Assembly: GCA_036245525.1 (NCBI GenBank)
Contig: BTPG01000003.1
Coordinates: 186,617,533 to 186,681,532 of the forward strand
Direction of reading: 5' to 3'
Source of the DNA: Semisulcospira habei
Lineage: Eukaryota > Mollusca > Gastropoda > Semisulcospiridae
Length of the DNA stretch: 64,000 nt
This document shows, in pieces, positions 10,378 to 22,497 of the stretch (its first letter is position 1; every line of letters starts with the position of its first letter). The notes below the pieces were generated by a model. That model searched no databases. It had not been told where the DNA came from and saw only the letters and a program-made list of their open reading frames with translations. The position numbers were made by a program, and so were the translations under genes.

Positions 10378-11100
10378 CTAAGTTCTCACGCAGCAGTTTG
10401 ATTTTGTCAGTGAAAAAATCACAAAATGTCTGCGGCAGTTCAGAAGAGGGGACATCAGCAAGAAGAGCAGTAGACTTGGGTTTTCCAAGCAGTTCATTTG
10501 ACACTGAGAAGAACAGCTTGCTGAAAGAAGCAGCCGAGTCGAGCTTGTCCATGAAGAAATGTCGCTGGCAGCATTTAGGCGCTGAGAGGCCGCATTTCTT
10601 TTACACTTGTATATCTGTCTGTACACGGTCAGTTTGTGCTTTCTCCACTGATGCTCGGCACGCCTCCTCTTACGCCGTGCATCTCTCACATCCTCAGACA
10701 GCCAGGGGGCAGACGGACGGTCCCTGACACGCCTCGTTGTCAGAGGAGCATGACGGTCCAACACTTGTCGAAGACCGTCATTGTACAGGTCCACCAGCTT
10801 ATCCAGCAGAAGGTCGGAGGTCCGGCTACTAACATCAGCGGCAAGCACTTTTACGTCGGCTTGGAAAACTTCAGAATCTATGGCTTGAAGTTTCCGTGAC
10901 GTCACAAGCCGTGTGGGTGGGGGTGGCCTGGCAATAGCCACTTTACACAGCACAGCGTAGTGGTCCGACAGAGCCGGTACGCACGTGCGCACTTCATGAT
11001 TATACGTACTGTACACACGAAGGCGAAACAGGCCATGGTCACGGAGCACAGTCTTTAGGCAGTTCACTTGTCCATCAGAACAATCAATAAAGTGGAAATT
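10378..11100 (-). pseudogene. ORF2 endonuclease C-terminus and linker of the LINE
   Basis: Open minus-strand frame whose first part is only a translated GT microsatellite. From about residue 50 it becomes a real LINE protein: HFIDCSDGQVNCLKTVLRDH, then LSDHYAVLCKV (the conserved SDH of APE-type endonucleases), then an arginine/lysine-rich linker. The N-terminal two thirds of the endonuclease are missing, replaced by the repeat. Confidence 0.72.
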
Positions 11101-11116
11101 GCGCAGGCGAAAACGA

Positions 11117-12160
<1,044 letters not shown>

Positions 12161-12788
12161 CCTAAGCCCTAAAACAAACACTCTGTACCCAGCTGTCCCT
12201 GGCATAATCCGATCGCATGATGACCTGGGGCCGCAAGCCGCCTGTGTGGTACGGAGGCGGCCACTGTGGATAAGATACTGGGTACGGTGAAAAAGCCGGG
12301 TGGCATGCAGGTAACGGTGGCACAGGTGTGACGTGACCTGCGGTCAGAAGCCGGCAGAGGAGAGTACGTCGTTGCCGCGAAAACACGAAGCAAAGGGGTC
12401 CGGTCCAGCTTCCACACGGTGGTAAAGGAGCGGCTGGGAGAAAGGAAAGTTGGAGCAAAAACAGCATCCGACCCGCCCTGTTTGGCACCTGTGAGTTCAT
12501 TGGCAGGCGGCGCACTCTGTTCCTCGTAAGACTGGATGCCGACAGCTGTAGTAGCTTGACGTCCGCCTGAGGCTGAGGGACCAATGTCACTGGTAGTGTT
12601 ACTGCCTTTGGGAGGTGAGAGCAGAGTATTGTGGGCTGTCTCCCAAAGGCGGACAGGTAAAGTCTGTGATGGTTGACGCATGGTACCGTCTGAATTCTGA
12701 GTGGGATGGTCAGGTCCTGGTCTCCGGCCCTCAGCAGAATTTACTACCTGAGTACGATCACTGTCCGAGCATTACTTGTCACAAGCAC

Positions 12789-12843
12789 ATGGTATGGTAT
12801 GGTATGGTATGGTATGGTATGGTATGGTATGGTATGGTATGGT
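12789..12843. repeat. (GGTAT)n microsatellite
   Basis: About eleven GGTAT units. Confidence 0.95.
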
Positions 12844-12849
12844 GTCTCC

Positions 12850-13245
12850 GAGGCGCACATATCCATCTAATTAAAGATGCTCAAGGCGCCGTAGGGATGG
12901 AAGCTGAAGCTTTGAAAGCCTGCTGCTACTAAGCGCTACTTTATGTGCAAACCCCCACCCTACTATTAACTTCGGTGCATGTGATATATTTCTGCTTCCA
13001 TTTCACCGGCCCTACCGGGCCTTCTCTTTTCGAATCAGTAGTAATGAGATGTTTAACGTGCGCACTTCATGATTATACGTACTGTACACACGAAGGCGAA
13101 ACAGGCACCGTAAGCCGAGTCTGTACGTAAATTTGACTCGATGGGAATGAGGAAAATTCCACATCCCATACTTGTCCACCAGAGGATTCAAACCCGGGAT
13201 CTTACGACAGCCAGCGCAGTGTCGTATCCACTAAGCTACGTCCCC
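12850..13245 (-). mobile_element. tRNA-derived SINE
   Basis: The minus strand begins at 13245 with GGGGACGTAGCTTAGTGG (A-box-like) and has GGGTTTGAATCC (B-box, near 13190). The spacing suits a tRNA-related RNA polymerase III promoter. The body runs toward lower coordinates; its 3' limit is uncertain. It contains a 51-bp segment also found in the LINE endonuclease. Confidence 0.7.
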
Positions 13246-13314
13246 ATGTCCACATGTGCTCAGTACATAGCGGGTGGCGCGCTGGTCGCGAGGCTGTTGA
13301 GTGTCAATCCAGAA

Positions 13315-13500
13315 CAAAAAGGTGACTGCCAAGCGTGTAATATGCAAAGAAGTACCCAACGGAGAAAGAAACACGCTTAGAAAAGACGGGTACAACACAA
13401 TTTATTAATATTTCGGGTAAATACCCTTTGTCAAAATAGACAAACAAACAAACAGAGAGATTAGCCGCTACTTATCTTCATTGGCAGAAAGAATGTGGCA
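13315..13500 (+). repeat. Dispersed repeat R, copy 1
   Basis: Begins about AAAAAGGTGACTGCCAAGCG and includes ACAACACAATTTATTAATA and AAATACCCTTTGTCAAAATA. Other copies: 15470-15605 (minus), 57702-57892 (plus), 61386-61535 (minus, diverged). Class unknown; perhaps the 3' end of a retroelement. Confidence 0.7.
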
Positions 13501-13674
13501 ACTGAAGGAGGTGACGTAAAAGAAAGAAAAGGAAGAACAAAAGTGCGGAAAAAGTAAAAATGACGTCAACGAAAAATCGTAAGAGAGAAACTCGGAAAGA
13601 ACCTGAACACGAGAGACAAGAGTGTGTGCAAGCACGTGCAGGAGCGAGCGAAAGAAAAGGCGTGTAGATGAGGC

Positions 13675-13811
<137 letters not shown>

Positions 13812-14100
13812 GGAAAACGAACGGGGAGTACCCTTGGGCACGAAGTAGGCGGAGTGTCTAATACACAAAGCCTGCTAAACACCAACCCGAAGGCAAACTT
13901 TATATCACCTTCAAGTTGAGGACTACCTCGGGGAAAAACGGGAGGACCCCGGGAAAAAAAACCCCAGCATTTAGCACGGTACACAACAAGTAATAAGTCA
14001 TGAAAACAAAGCAAATAATCAAATTCAGTAAGAGAATATTGGTATAAGTGGAGATTAGGTAGTTGTGAAACCGTCTTCAAGGGTAACTCAAAAAATAGGG

Positions 14101-14282
<182 letters not shown>

Positions 14283-14441
14283 TAAGGGGGCGGGGGCGGG
14301 GGGAAAGGAGGAAGGAGGAAGGGGAATAAGAGAAAAGGAAAAAGCGTAAAGAGAGAAAGAGGGCTAGAGAGAAGTTGTAAAGGGGGTAGGGGGGGGGGGT
14401 GGGGAGAAAGAAGGAGAGAGGTAGAAGGGAAAAAAAAAATG

Positions 14442-14642
14442 TAAACAGAGATGTAACCACTGCGCCTGCTGGCGTGTAAAAGCCAGTCTCTTGGAGAAAG
14501 TGCACCTTTTCTTGGCGGCAGAGTTTTGCCAGACGTTCATTAATGGTGCACACTTTCTAAGGGGGCACCGGCCTTGCGGAAGGACGGAGGTGAAGGCGAC
14601 AGATGCTGACGGGAAGGCACGGCGGACTGCTACTGTCAGACT
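14442..14642 (-). pseudogene. SGNH-domain fragment, duplicated copy
   Basis: About 200 bp nearly identical, in the same orientation, to 15711-15911. The minus strand encodes the SGNH C-terminal stretch INERLAKLCRQEKVHFLQET. It sits in the loop of the inverted duplication. Confidence 0.85.
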
Positions 14643-14766
14643 GTCAGTCTCTCCTTCTTTCTCTCCCCCCCCCCTACCCCCTTTACAACTTCTCTCTAGC
14701 CCTCTTTCTCTCTTTACGCTTTTTCCTTTTCTCTTATTCCCCTTCCTCCTTTCCCCCCGCCCCCGC

Positions 14767-14769
<3 letters not shown>

Positions 14770-14810
<41 letters not shown>

Positions 14811-14813
14811 CCT

Positions 14814-14870
<57 letters not shown>
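14770..14870. repeat. (CT)n microsatellite
   Basis: Mirror of the GA tract at 14101-14280, but shorter. Confidence 0.95.
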
Positions 14871-14872
<2 letters not shown>

Positions 14873-15164
14873 CCCCTATTTTTTGAGTTACCCTTGAAGA
14901 CGGTTTCACAACTACCAAATCTCCACTTATACCAATATTCTCTTACTGAATTTGATTATTTGCTTTGTTTTCATGACTTATTACTTGTTGTGTACCGTGC
15001 TAAATGCTGGGTTTTTTTTTCCCGGGGTCCTCCCGTTTTTCCCCGAGGTAGTCCTCAACTTGAAGGTGATATAAAGTTTGCCTTCGGGTTGGTGTTTAGC
15101 AGGCTTTGTGTATTAGACACTCCGCCTACTTCGTGCCCAAGGGTACTCCCCGTTCGTTTTCCTT

Positions 15165-15180
15165 CTCTTTCTCTCTCTCC

Positions 15181-15274
<94 letters not shown>

Positions 15275-15277
15275 GGC
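15165..15277. repeat. (CT)n microsatellite
   Basis: Mirror of the GA tract at 13675-13804. Confidence 0.95.
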
Positions 15278-15599
15278 CTCATCTACACGCCTTTTCTTTC
15301 GCTCGCTCCTGCACGTGCTTGCACACACTCTTGTCTCTCGTGTTCAGGTTCTTTCCGAGTTTCTCTCTTACGATTTTTCGTTGACGTCATTTTTACTTTT
15401 TCCGCACTTTTGTTCTTCCTTTTCTTTCTTTTACGTCACCTCCTTCAGTTGCCACATTCTTTCTGCCAATGAAGATAAGTAGCGGCTAATCTCTCTGTTT
15501 GTTTGTTTGTCTATTTTGACAAAGGGTATTTACCCGAAATATTAATAAATTGTGTTGTACCCGTCTTTTCTAAGCGTGTTTCTTTCTCCGTTGGGTACT

Positions 15600-16180
15600 T
15601 CTTTGTTGAGTGTCAGATTCTCTGTGATCTCTGTCCTGAAGAAGAAACTGTTTGACCAGACGGAGCAGGACACCAGCACGACGCTCATTGACATGAAGTC
15701 TGTCGTTGTTGAACAGAGATGTAACCACTGCGCCTGCTGGCGTGTAAAAGCCAGTCTCTTGGAGAAAGTGCACCTTTTCTTGGCGGCAGAGTTTTGCCAG
15801 ACGTTCATTAATGGTGCACACTTTCTACAGGGGGCACCGGCCTTGCGGAAGGACGGAGGTGAAGGCGACAGATGCTGACGGGAAGGCACGTCGGACTGCT
15901 ACTGTCAGACTCTGGTAGTCCCACAGGATGACGCCAATGTCATGGCCCGAGGCGCAGTCATTTGTACCAACGTAGAATACTGCATGTCCAATGTCAGCAC
16001 GTGGTTCACAATGACTCAGAGCCACTGCCAGCTGTCCAACTGTCACCCCTCGCAGGGTTCAAACGCACGTGGCCCCGGTGGGATCCATCCTCCGGCGATC
16101 TACCCGCTGTGTTAGAGTCGCCAATCAGTAGTCCCGTTATCCTGACTTTAGCCGGTGTGATAAAACTATATGCTCACGCA
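15600..16180 (-). pseudogene. Broken SGNH-hydrolase domain of a LINE ORF1
   Basis: Reading the minus strand from about 16150: LLIGDSNTAG (SGNH block I with the nucleophile-type GDS), a frameshift near 16045, then GHAVFYVGTNDCASG (block III GxND) and AVRRAFPSASVAFTSVLPQG. Another frameshift near 15825 leads into INERLAKLCRQEKVHFLQET and a C-terminal basic segment. The order and spacing match the SGNH domain of the ORF1 at 22498-25752. At 15605 it meets the inverted duplication. Confidence 0.75.
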
Positions 16181-16199
16181 TAGGGCTCAGACAGTAATA

Positions 16200-17660
16200 C
16201 GGTACAGTTTTGTTAGCGGTTTGTCTTGTGACAACTATTCCGTGAGGCACGAGATCCACGTGGAATCTTAAAGGAACGTTTGGCACGGGGAGTTTTAGTG
16301 AGTTTAGGCGAGAACTTAGTCTGTCAGAGGGTGAAATAAGTTAGTACGGGGCTTTACTGTCAGTGAGGACAGACGTGTGTGAGATACCTTAGCCTGTATT
16401 CCAAGACTCTGAAACCTAGAATTCAGGTATGTTTCTATACGTATTATTGATGGTTATTGCGTTGAAGATAGTATGCGTTAATAGGAGTTAATATCAGTTG
16501 TGTAGTGTTGACTGGTTTGGTTCAGTTATGTTGGTTTGGAATTCATTGAGGTAACCGGTTTTTCGTATATAGTTATTTACCGAGATGGATAACTAAGGAA
16601 TGTGAGGAGTGTATGCCTATGTCGTTATGGAGGTAGTACGTGGTTAAGTATAGTCTTTTCCAGCCCCCCCACTCGAGTCTGCCCTGGGGGACTTGGGTGG
16701 GGTTAACTACTTTTTAGTTCCCATGGTCACCCTGGTCAGCCCTACAGGGTGGGTTTCCTTTCTATTCTGGGGCATGTGTTTCTGTCTACCCTTGGTCCAT
16801 TCACCTGTATTTGCCTTTTTTAAACTCTCCATACTGTCTGCGCTGCCTGTAGCTCTTGATATTGGACGTGTGTTGCTAAATGGTCTTAACTTTATTTAGG
16901 CCCCATGTCGTAGGTTTATTTAACGTATTGGACCGGCTGGCTACAAGCATTCAATATTCTGTTTAGTTTTTTTTTCACAAGCAGTGCAGGCACGTCCTGA
17001 GAAAGCCTTGTTGCTGTCGGGAAGTTAAGCAATGTACAATCAATCTATTTGCAGCGTATGGGATAACGTATAGCGAGAGTGTTAGGTTATAGTCTGGTTC
17101 AGGGTAGTGACAGAGATATGGGGGTGTTATGAAGCACGTGTGTGTGTGTGTGTGTGTGTGTGAATGAGCGTGTGAGTTATTTGTATCAGCCAGGTTACGT
17201 AATGTGTCTCATATTACCCAATATGTGTTTGTGTTTAGCAAGAGTTACGTTTTAGGACTTTATTATTGTTCAGAGTGCTTGTCGGAGTCTGGAGCGACGG
17301 ACGCCGAGACGTCAGTCACCAGGGACCTAATGCGAGGTCATCTCTCCATCTCTTCACTCAGGGAGTGAGCGACCGGTGCCGAGACACCCGGGTCACAGCG
17401 AGGACTGCGCTATACGGTACGAGTAACGAGGACGTCCACGGTACGAGAGGCAGGACGACTCGAGAGCGTACAACAAAGGACTTGCACGCCATACGTGAAA
17501 AGGACTTAACGTAAACGGGCGAGAACACCAAACAGGTTGGAGTGTGAGATACTACTACCTAGCCTGGCATTGATATTGTGTGTATGTGGATGTGATGTTG
17601 AGATGCTGGTAGTTGGGAAGGTGTGGTGTAAATAGTTTGATACTCTTTTGAGCGTTTTCT
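16200..17660. other. Spacer between two halves of an ORF1 remnant
   Basis: No coding signal on either strand. A (GT)n tract lies at 17141-17162. It separates the coiled-coil half from the SGNH half of the same ORF1 remnant, so it could be an insertion. I found no clear long terminal repeat, inverted terminus or target-site duplication. Confidence 0.4.
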
Positions 17661-17680
17661 TTATTTATCTTGTATAAAAG

Positions 17681-18600
17681 TTACGTTAGAAAAGAAGCCC
17701 GTGAGTTGTGTTTTACCGCGTGAATGCGCCCGTCTGAGTCAGTGGCGGTGTATGCGTCTGTTGTGCGAGAGTCTGTATGTACGACTGTGAGTAAGTCTGC
17801 GTGCGTTACAGCCGGTAGTCGCACAGTGAACGGGACATCATCCTGCGGTAGCTGACGACTTATAGGATTAGCCGACACCCCTTCGGTCCCTGTCCCGCTA
17901 CTGCTATTCCGTCCAAGGCTGATTGGCGGCGTGGACTGGCCAGCTTCCAATACTTGAGGTAGGGCCGGAGGGATGATGGAGGACTGGGGGCTTATGGTGA
18001 GGGCTTTGTTAGTGTGCGGGCTGGTGTTAGTTTGAGTGGGCGCGGTGGGGGAAAGTGACCGACACAAAGTATCAAACTGAACTTTAAGTTCCGCGATTTC
18101 GGCACTCTGAGTGTCCTTGGTTTTAGCAAGCTTGTTCATTTTTTGTTCAGTGTTTCTTGTTCTTTGATAAGTTTCTCATGGTCCTTGGTCAGTTGTTTAA
18201 GAGCTGCATGGTGCGACTGTTCAGTCGCTGTTAAACACTTTTCTTCGGCTAACTTGCCACTTTTTTTTTTACCATGACCTCAGTGTCCCTGATGGCACTA
18301 TCAAGAACGGTTTGCTTTTCTTGAAGTGTTGCATATTGCCCTTTGATAGCAGCCAGCTCACTTTTTGCAGACGAGAGCTCTGTTTGTAGGTCTCTTATTG
18401 ACTCTGTGGCGGCTGCTAGTTGGCTCAGTATGTCTTCCAACTGGCTAGATGAGAAGGTAGTTGAAGTGGTATTCTCATGGCTGTCGTTTTTGCTGCTCGG
18501 AAGGTCCGCTTGATCGTTGACGCGCTGGGTACTATTGGTATCTGAGTGCACACATGCCTTATTCGTGCTGGTCAAGGTGACATCATAATGGGATTTCGGC
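17681..18600 (-). pseudogene. N-terminal coiled-coil half of a LINE ORF1 remnant
   Basis: Two minus-strand frames (18575-18249 and 18139-17681) separated by frameshifts around 18150-18260. The first encodes a heptad-rich stretch, SQLEDILSQLAAATESIRDL and onward to EKQTVLDSAIRDTEVM, a predicted coiled coil. The second starts with AEIAELKVQFDTL and continues as a Ser/Thr/Pro-rich low-complexity tail. Coiled coil plus the SGNH piece downstream fits a CR1-group ORF1 protein. Confidence 0.55.
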
Positions 18601-19138
18601 AGTGTAGCAAGGGATGTGTCATGGGACAGGGATACAGTGTCCGTTACATCATCAGGGGTGCCTGAGGCAGGCGAGGCTTTTCCGTCAGTCAGGCGACATG
18701 GTTCTGGGTGAATGGGAAGGAGTCTCTATAGGTACAGCAGAGGCTGACTCGCAGACAAGTGGTTGGATCGGTCCATCAGGGTTCTGGGTGGGCTGGGACT
18801 TGCTGTCAATCATAATGGAGGGGGCGGGAGGCAGCGCGAGTAGGGAAGAGGGGGAGGAGAGAGGTAGCGACGTGGAATCAAGATTGGAGCGAAACTGCTA
18901 TACGACGTCCTTCATTATTTCAAATTCCTTGATGATCCATCTATCGCACCCCCTGTCTTGGGCTCTGATAAAACATGTAGTGTACAATACAGTTATTGTG
19001 ACTCGACAGCCTGTTTTTGATGATCCCTGTTTAAGCCTCGGTAGAGTACTCTGTAGCGACTTGGGGTAGGGAGGTTAGACAGGGGACTTCACTTGGTCAT
19101 GATCGACATCTTCGTCTTTCCACTCAGAGTTGCTGTAG

Positions 19139-19481
<343 letters not shown>

Positions 19482-19701
19482 GATGATAATGATGATGAAA
19501 CTTTATTTTTCAACGGTAAAAAGTTTTGACAGAAAACAAATCGTCATTTTACAAACTTGCCGTTGCTAACATCTACAGGATAAAAAAGAAGGGAAACTAT
19601 AAAATATATATGTACATACAAAACCCAATAGCATCATTATATACAGAAAAAATAATAATACTCATCACACACACATGCACACACGCACGCACGCGCGCCG
19701 C

Positions 19702-20238
19702 TCACACATACACCCACACGCACAAACAAACACGAGCACACACACGCGCTATAGCGGTTGCGTCCAAGTGATAAACTGTTAGCTTATTTAGGAGAATGTC
19801 ATGGTCCACAAGGTCAAACGCCTTTTTAAGGTCTAGGAAAACTGCTCCTGACATCAGGCTTTTATTGATTGATTCCAGCCAGCTGTCTACAATATGTGTC
19901 AGTGCTGACTGACAAGAATGTTTCGGTCTAAAACCAGACTGGTGAATATTAAGTAATTTACCTTTTTCGCGAAAATCAAGGAGATGTTTTTGAATGTGCT
20001 TTTCAAGGGGTTTTGACAAAGCTGACAGAAGGGAGATTGGACGATAATTATTAATATCTTCAAGATCTTTAGATTTAGGGATTGGGATTACCTTTGCTTC
20101 TTTAAGAATGATTGGAAATGAACTTTGCTTTATGCAGAGGTTGAAAATATATGTTAGTGATTCTACTGTATACGGTAATGAGATTTTGAGGCTTTCATTA
20201 TCAATACCATCAATGCCAGCAGACTTTTTGTTGGGCAT
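19702..20238 (-). pseudogene. LINE ORF2 reverse transcriptase, N-terminal blocks
   Basis: Encodes KKSAGIDGIDNESLKISLPY, AKVIPIPKSKDLEDINNYRP (fingers), SGFRPKHSCQSALTHIVDSW and VFLDLKKAFDLVDHDILLNK (first catalytic Asp). After YHL the frame enters the CA microsatellite, so the YADD motif, thumb and C-terminus are absent. It is frameshifted relative to the upstream linker near 20240-20300. Confidence 0.85.
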
Positions 20239-20516
20239 GCTAGAAATATATCTGCCGACTTCCGCAACTGTAATATCAGGGATGGTGAAAGTATTTGATA
20301 TAGTTGTTTTTTAAAGTGTTCTCTGAGAGAACTCGGCACTTCATACGGTTTACTGTTATTTGCAGCTGACAATGCCAATATTTCGGCTGTCGTTAAGAAA
20401 TGGTTATTTAATATATCAGCTGACATATGAGATGGGATTTCGGGTGTTGATTTACCCTTCGTAATGACGTTCAGAGCTTTCCAAACAGATGCCGTGTCCT
20501 TTTTGTCTCGAATCAT
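20163..20516 (-). pseudogene. LINE ORF2 linker between endonuclease and RT
   Basis: Starts DKKDTASVWKALNVITKGKS and continues to SSLREHFKKQLYQI, typical of the region between APE endonuclease and RT in CR1-group elements. The frame is lost near 20300, where the RT frame takes over. Confidence 0.65.
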
Positions 20517-20652
20517 TTGTTGGAAAAAAAGACTTCTTAGACGCTCTGACTAAATATTTGACACGATTGCGTTGTTTTTTGTATTCTTCGTACTTTTGCT
20601 CTTTTTTCAGTTTGTCTCTAAATGACATGGCCTGCTTGATATCCGCTGTTAA

Positions 20653-21615
20653 CTACGGTGGTATGGTGGAATGTTTAACTCGTTTTTCAGGTATTGGCGC
20701 ATGTTTATTGAGGACACTGAGAAACAGATCCATCCAGCACGACAAGGCACTGTCAGGAGATTGGTGATCATAAACCTCAGTAAACGGAGCATTGTGCAGG
20801 TCCCACAGAAATTCGTCTTTATTAAAGTGTTTAAAGGAGCGATATTTTATAGTTTTATGTCTTTTAGTTTTTTGCTTGTCTAGTTTCATGGAGACGTTAC
20901 AACATACTGGGTTATGATCGCTGACAGCTAAGGAGGGAAGCTGCACATTTGATATTTTATCGTCATTTGTCACGTAAATGTGATCAATTAAGGTTGAGGA
21001 TGTAGATGTGGTTCTAGTGGGATTTTTAACTAATTGTTTTAAATCGAATAAGGCTGTTGTTGATGCCCATGCAGCATGGTGCCCTTTGGGCTTAAGTAGG
21101 TCAATGTTAAAGTCGCCCAGAAGAACAATGTTATCTTTACTTTGATTAACTTTATCCATCATTTCTACGAAGTCGTCATACCAGTCCCAGCTGGCTGCTG
21201 GATTTCTATAGATAAAGCTAATCAAGACTGTGGGGGATTTAGATGTTTTCACCTCGACCCATAAACTTTCAACTTCGGCTGACTCTAAGTCCTGTCGTCG
21301 TTTAACGTTACTAATGATCGAATCATGTATATATACTGCTAGTCCAGTGTGCTGGGGACTTGAAGCATCTCTGCGAAGTACTGAGAAGTTTGGGACTGAG
21401 ATGGAGTTATCCCTGATAGTGCTTTTGAGCCATGACTCGGATACACCAAAAACATGAAAATGTGTTGGCGTGTTCAAGAACACAGACAAATCTGGCACCT
21501 TATTAACTAGATGGTAAATGTTGAGGTGGCCAATTCTCAACTCATCAGGTTGTTGTGGGGCAGTGTTTACATATTTTGGCACGTTGGTAACAGAACAAAC
21601 GTAGCAATAATATTC
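20653..21615 (-). pseudogene. LINE ORF2 APE-type endonuclease
   Basis: Blocks in order: IGHLNIYHLVNKVPDLSVFL (motif with the catalytic Asn), FGVSESWLKSTI (Glu motif), GLAVYIHDSI, SLWVEVKT...FIYRNPAA, IVLLGDFNIDLLKP (GDFN), TLIDHIYVTND and LAVSDHNPVCCNVSM (SDH). All catalytic motifs look present. The open frame extends further upstream (to 21705) as Phe/Tyr-rich non-protein-like sequence. The real ORF2 start is not clear. Confidence 0.88.
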
Positions 21616-22497
21616 CAAAAAAAAAAAAATAATAATAAAAATAATCTTAATGTGTATAAATGAATAAGAAAGCGACAAGAAAACGTAGAAAAACAACAGC
21701 AACAACAGTAAAGCAAAATTAAAATGTTTTTGACTCTCGTGGTCAGAGTCCGCTGCGAGTTCGAATTACTTGGTAATGTCAGATACAAAATAAAAGGCTC
21801 GACAGCTATGTAGAAAGAATAAAAAAAAATAAAGAAACACTTCCAAGGGCACCTAGCCTGATGCTTCAGTTCCTAACTACTAATATAATAATAATCACAC
21901 ATACAAAAAAATGGATTTCTATAATTTAAAACAAAACAAAAAACAAAAAAGTCACTGCGACTTTGAAATCAAGCACAGCTAACTACGGACAGAACAAAAC
22001 CGCAGTCATTAAAGTCAAAAATGTAATTCTAGATCAAAAAGCTCAATTTAATTCGACTCGAGGATTAATGTAACAAAAAGATCCACGAAACACGCACAAT
22101 GGAACTTTGGCAAGGCTGCGAGAAAACTACTAAAAAACAAAAACAAAAACGGTCTAAAATACACGCTGTCAAATAAGAAGGGTGTGTCCTATGACTGTCT
22201 AACACAAGCTGTCAATCTAGAGACTCGTGTCCTAATGTCCGGCGCGTGGCCTGAATTTCTGCAGGAGAGAAAACAAGGCTGCGCAGTCACTTTCACTAAG
22301 CTGGGGCACTCCTGGGGACGGGGGTAGTGGGGGATATGGAAGTACGGAGGGATTTGAGTACGGGTACACCGGACGGCCGTCTGCTACAAAGAAGAGGGGG
22401 GGGGGGGGCATGGTTGGTGTGGAGTAACCGTAGGGTGGCCGCTGTGGCTTCTGTTCCGGAGCAGTTCCAGCCTTTGATCCACCGCTATGTTGGGTGA
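21616..22497 (-). other. Inter-ORF region of the LINE with a proline-rich tail
   Basis: From 22497 to about 22210 the minus strand still reads as a proline-rich ORF1-like tail (KPQRPPYGYSTPTMPPPPP and, after a frame slip at the C run 22397-22408, RPVYPYSNPSVLPYPPLPP). A similar proline/tyrosine tail is at 12170-12300 in the other LINE. The rest (22200-21620) is AT-rich and non-coding. Confidence 0.6.

Noticed and set aside
16200..17660. Solo LTR between the two ORF1 halves
   Set aside because: I found no TG...CA ends, polyadenylation logic or 5-bp target duplication that would support it.
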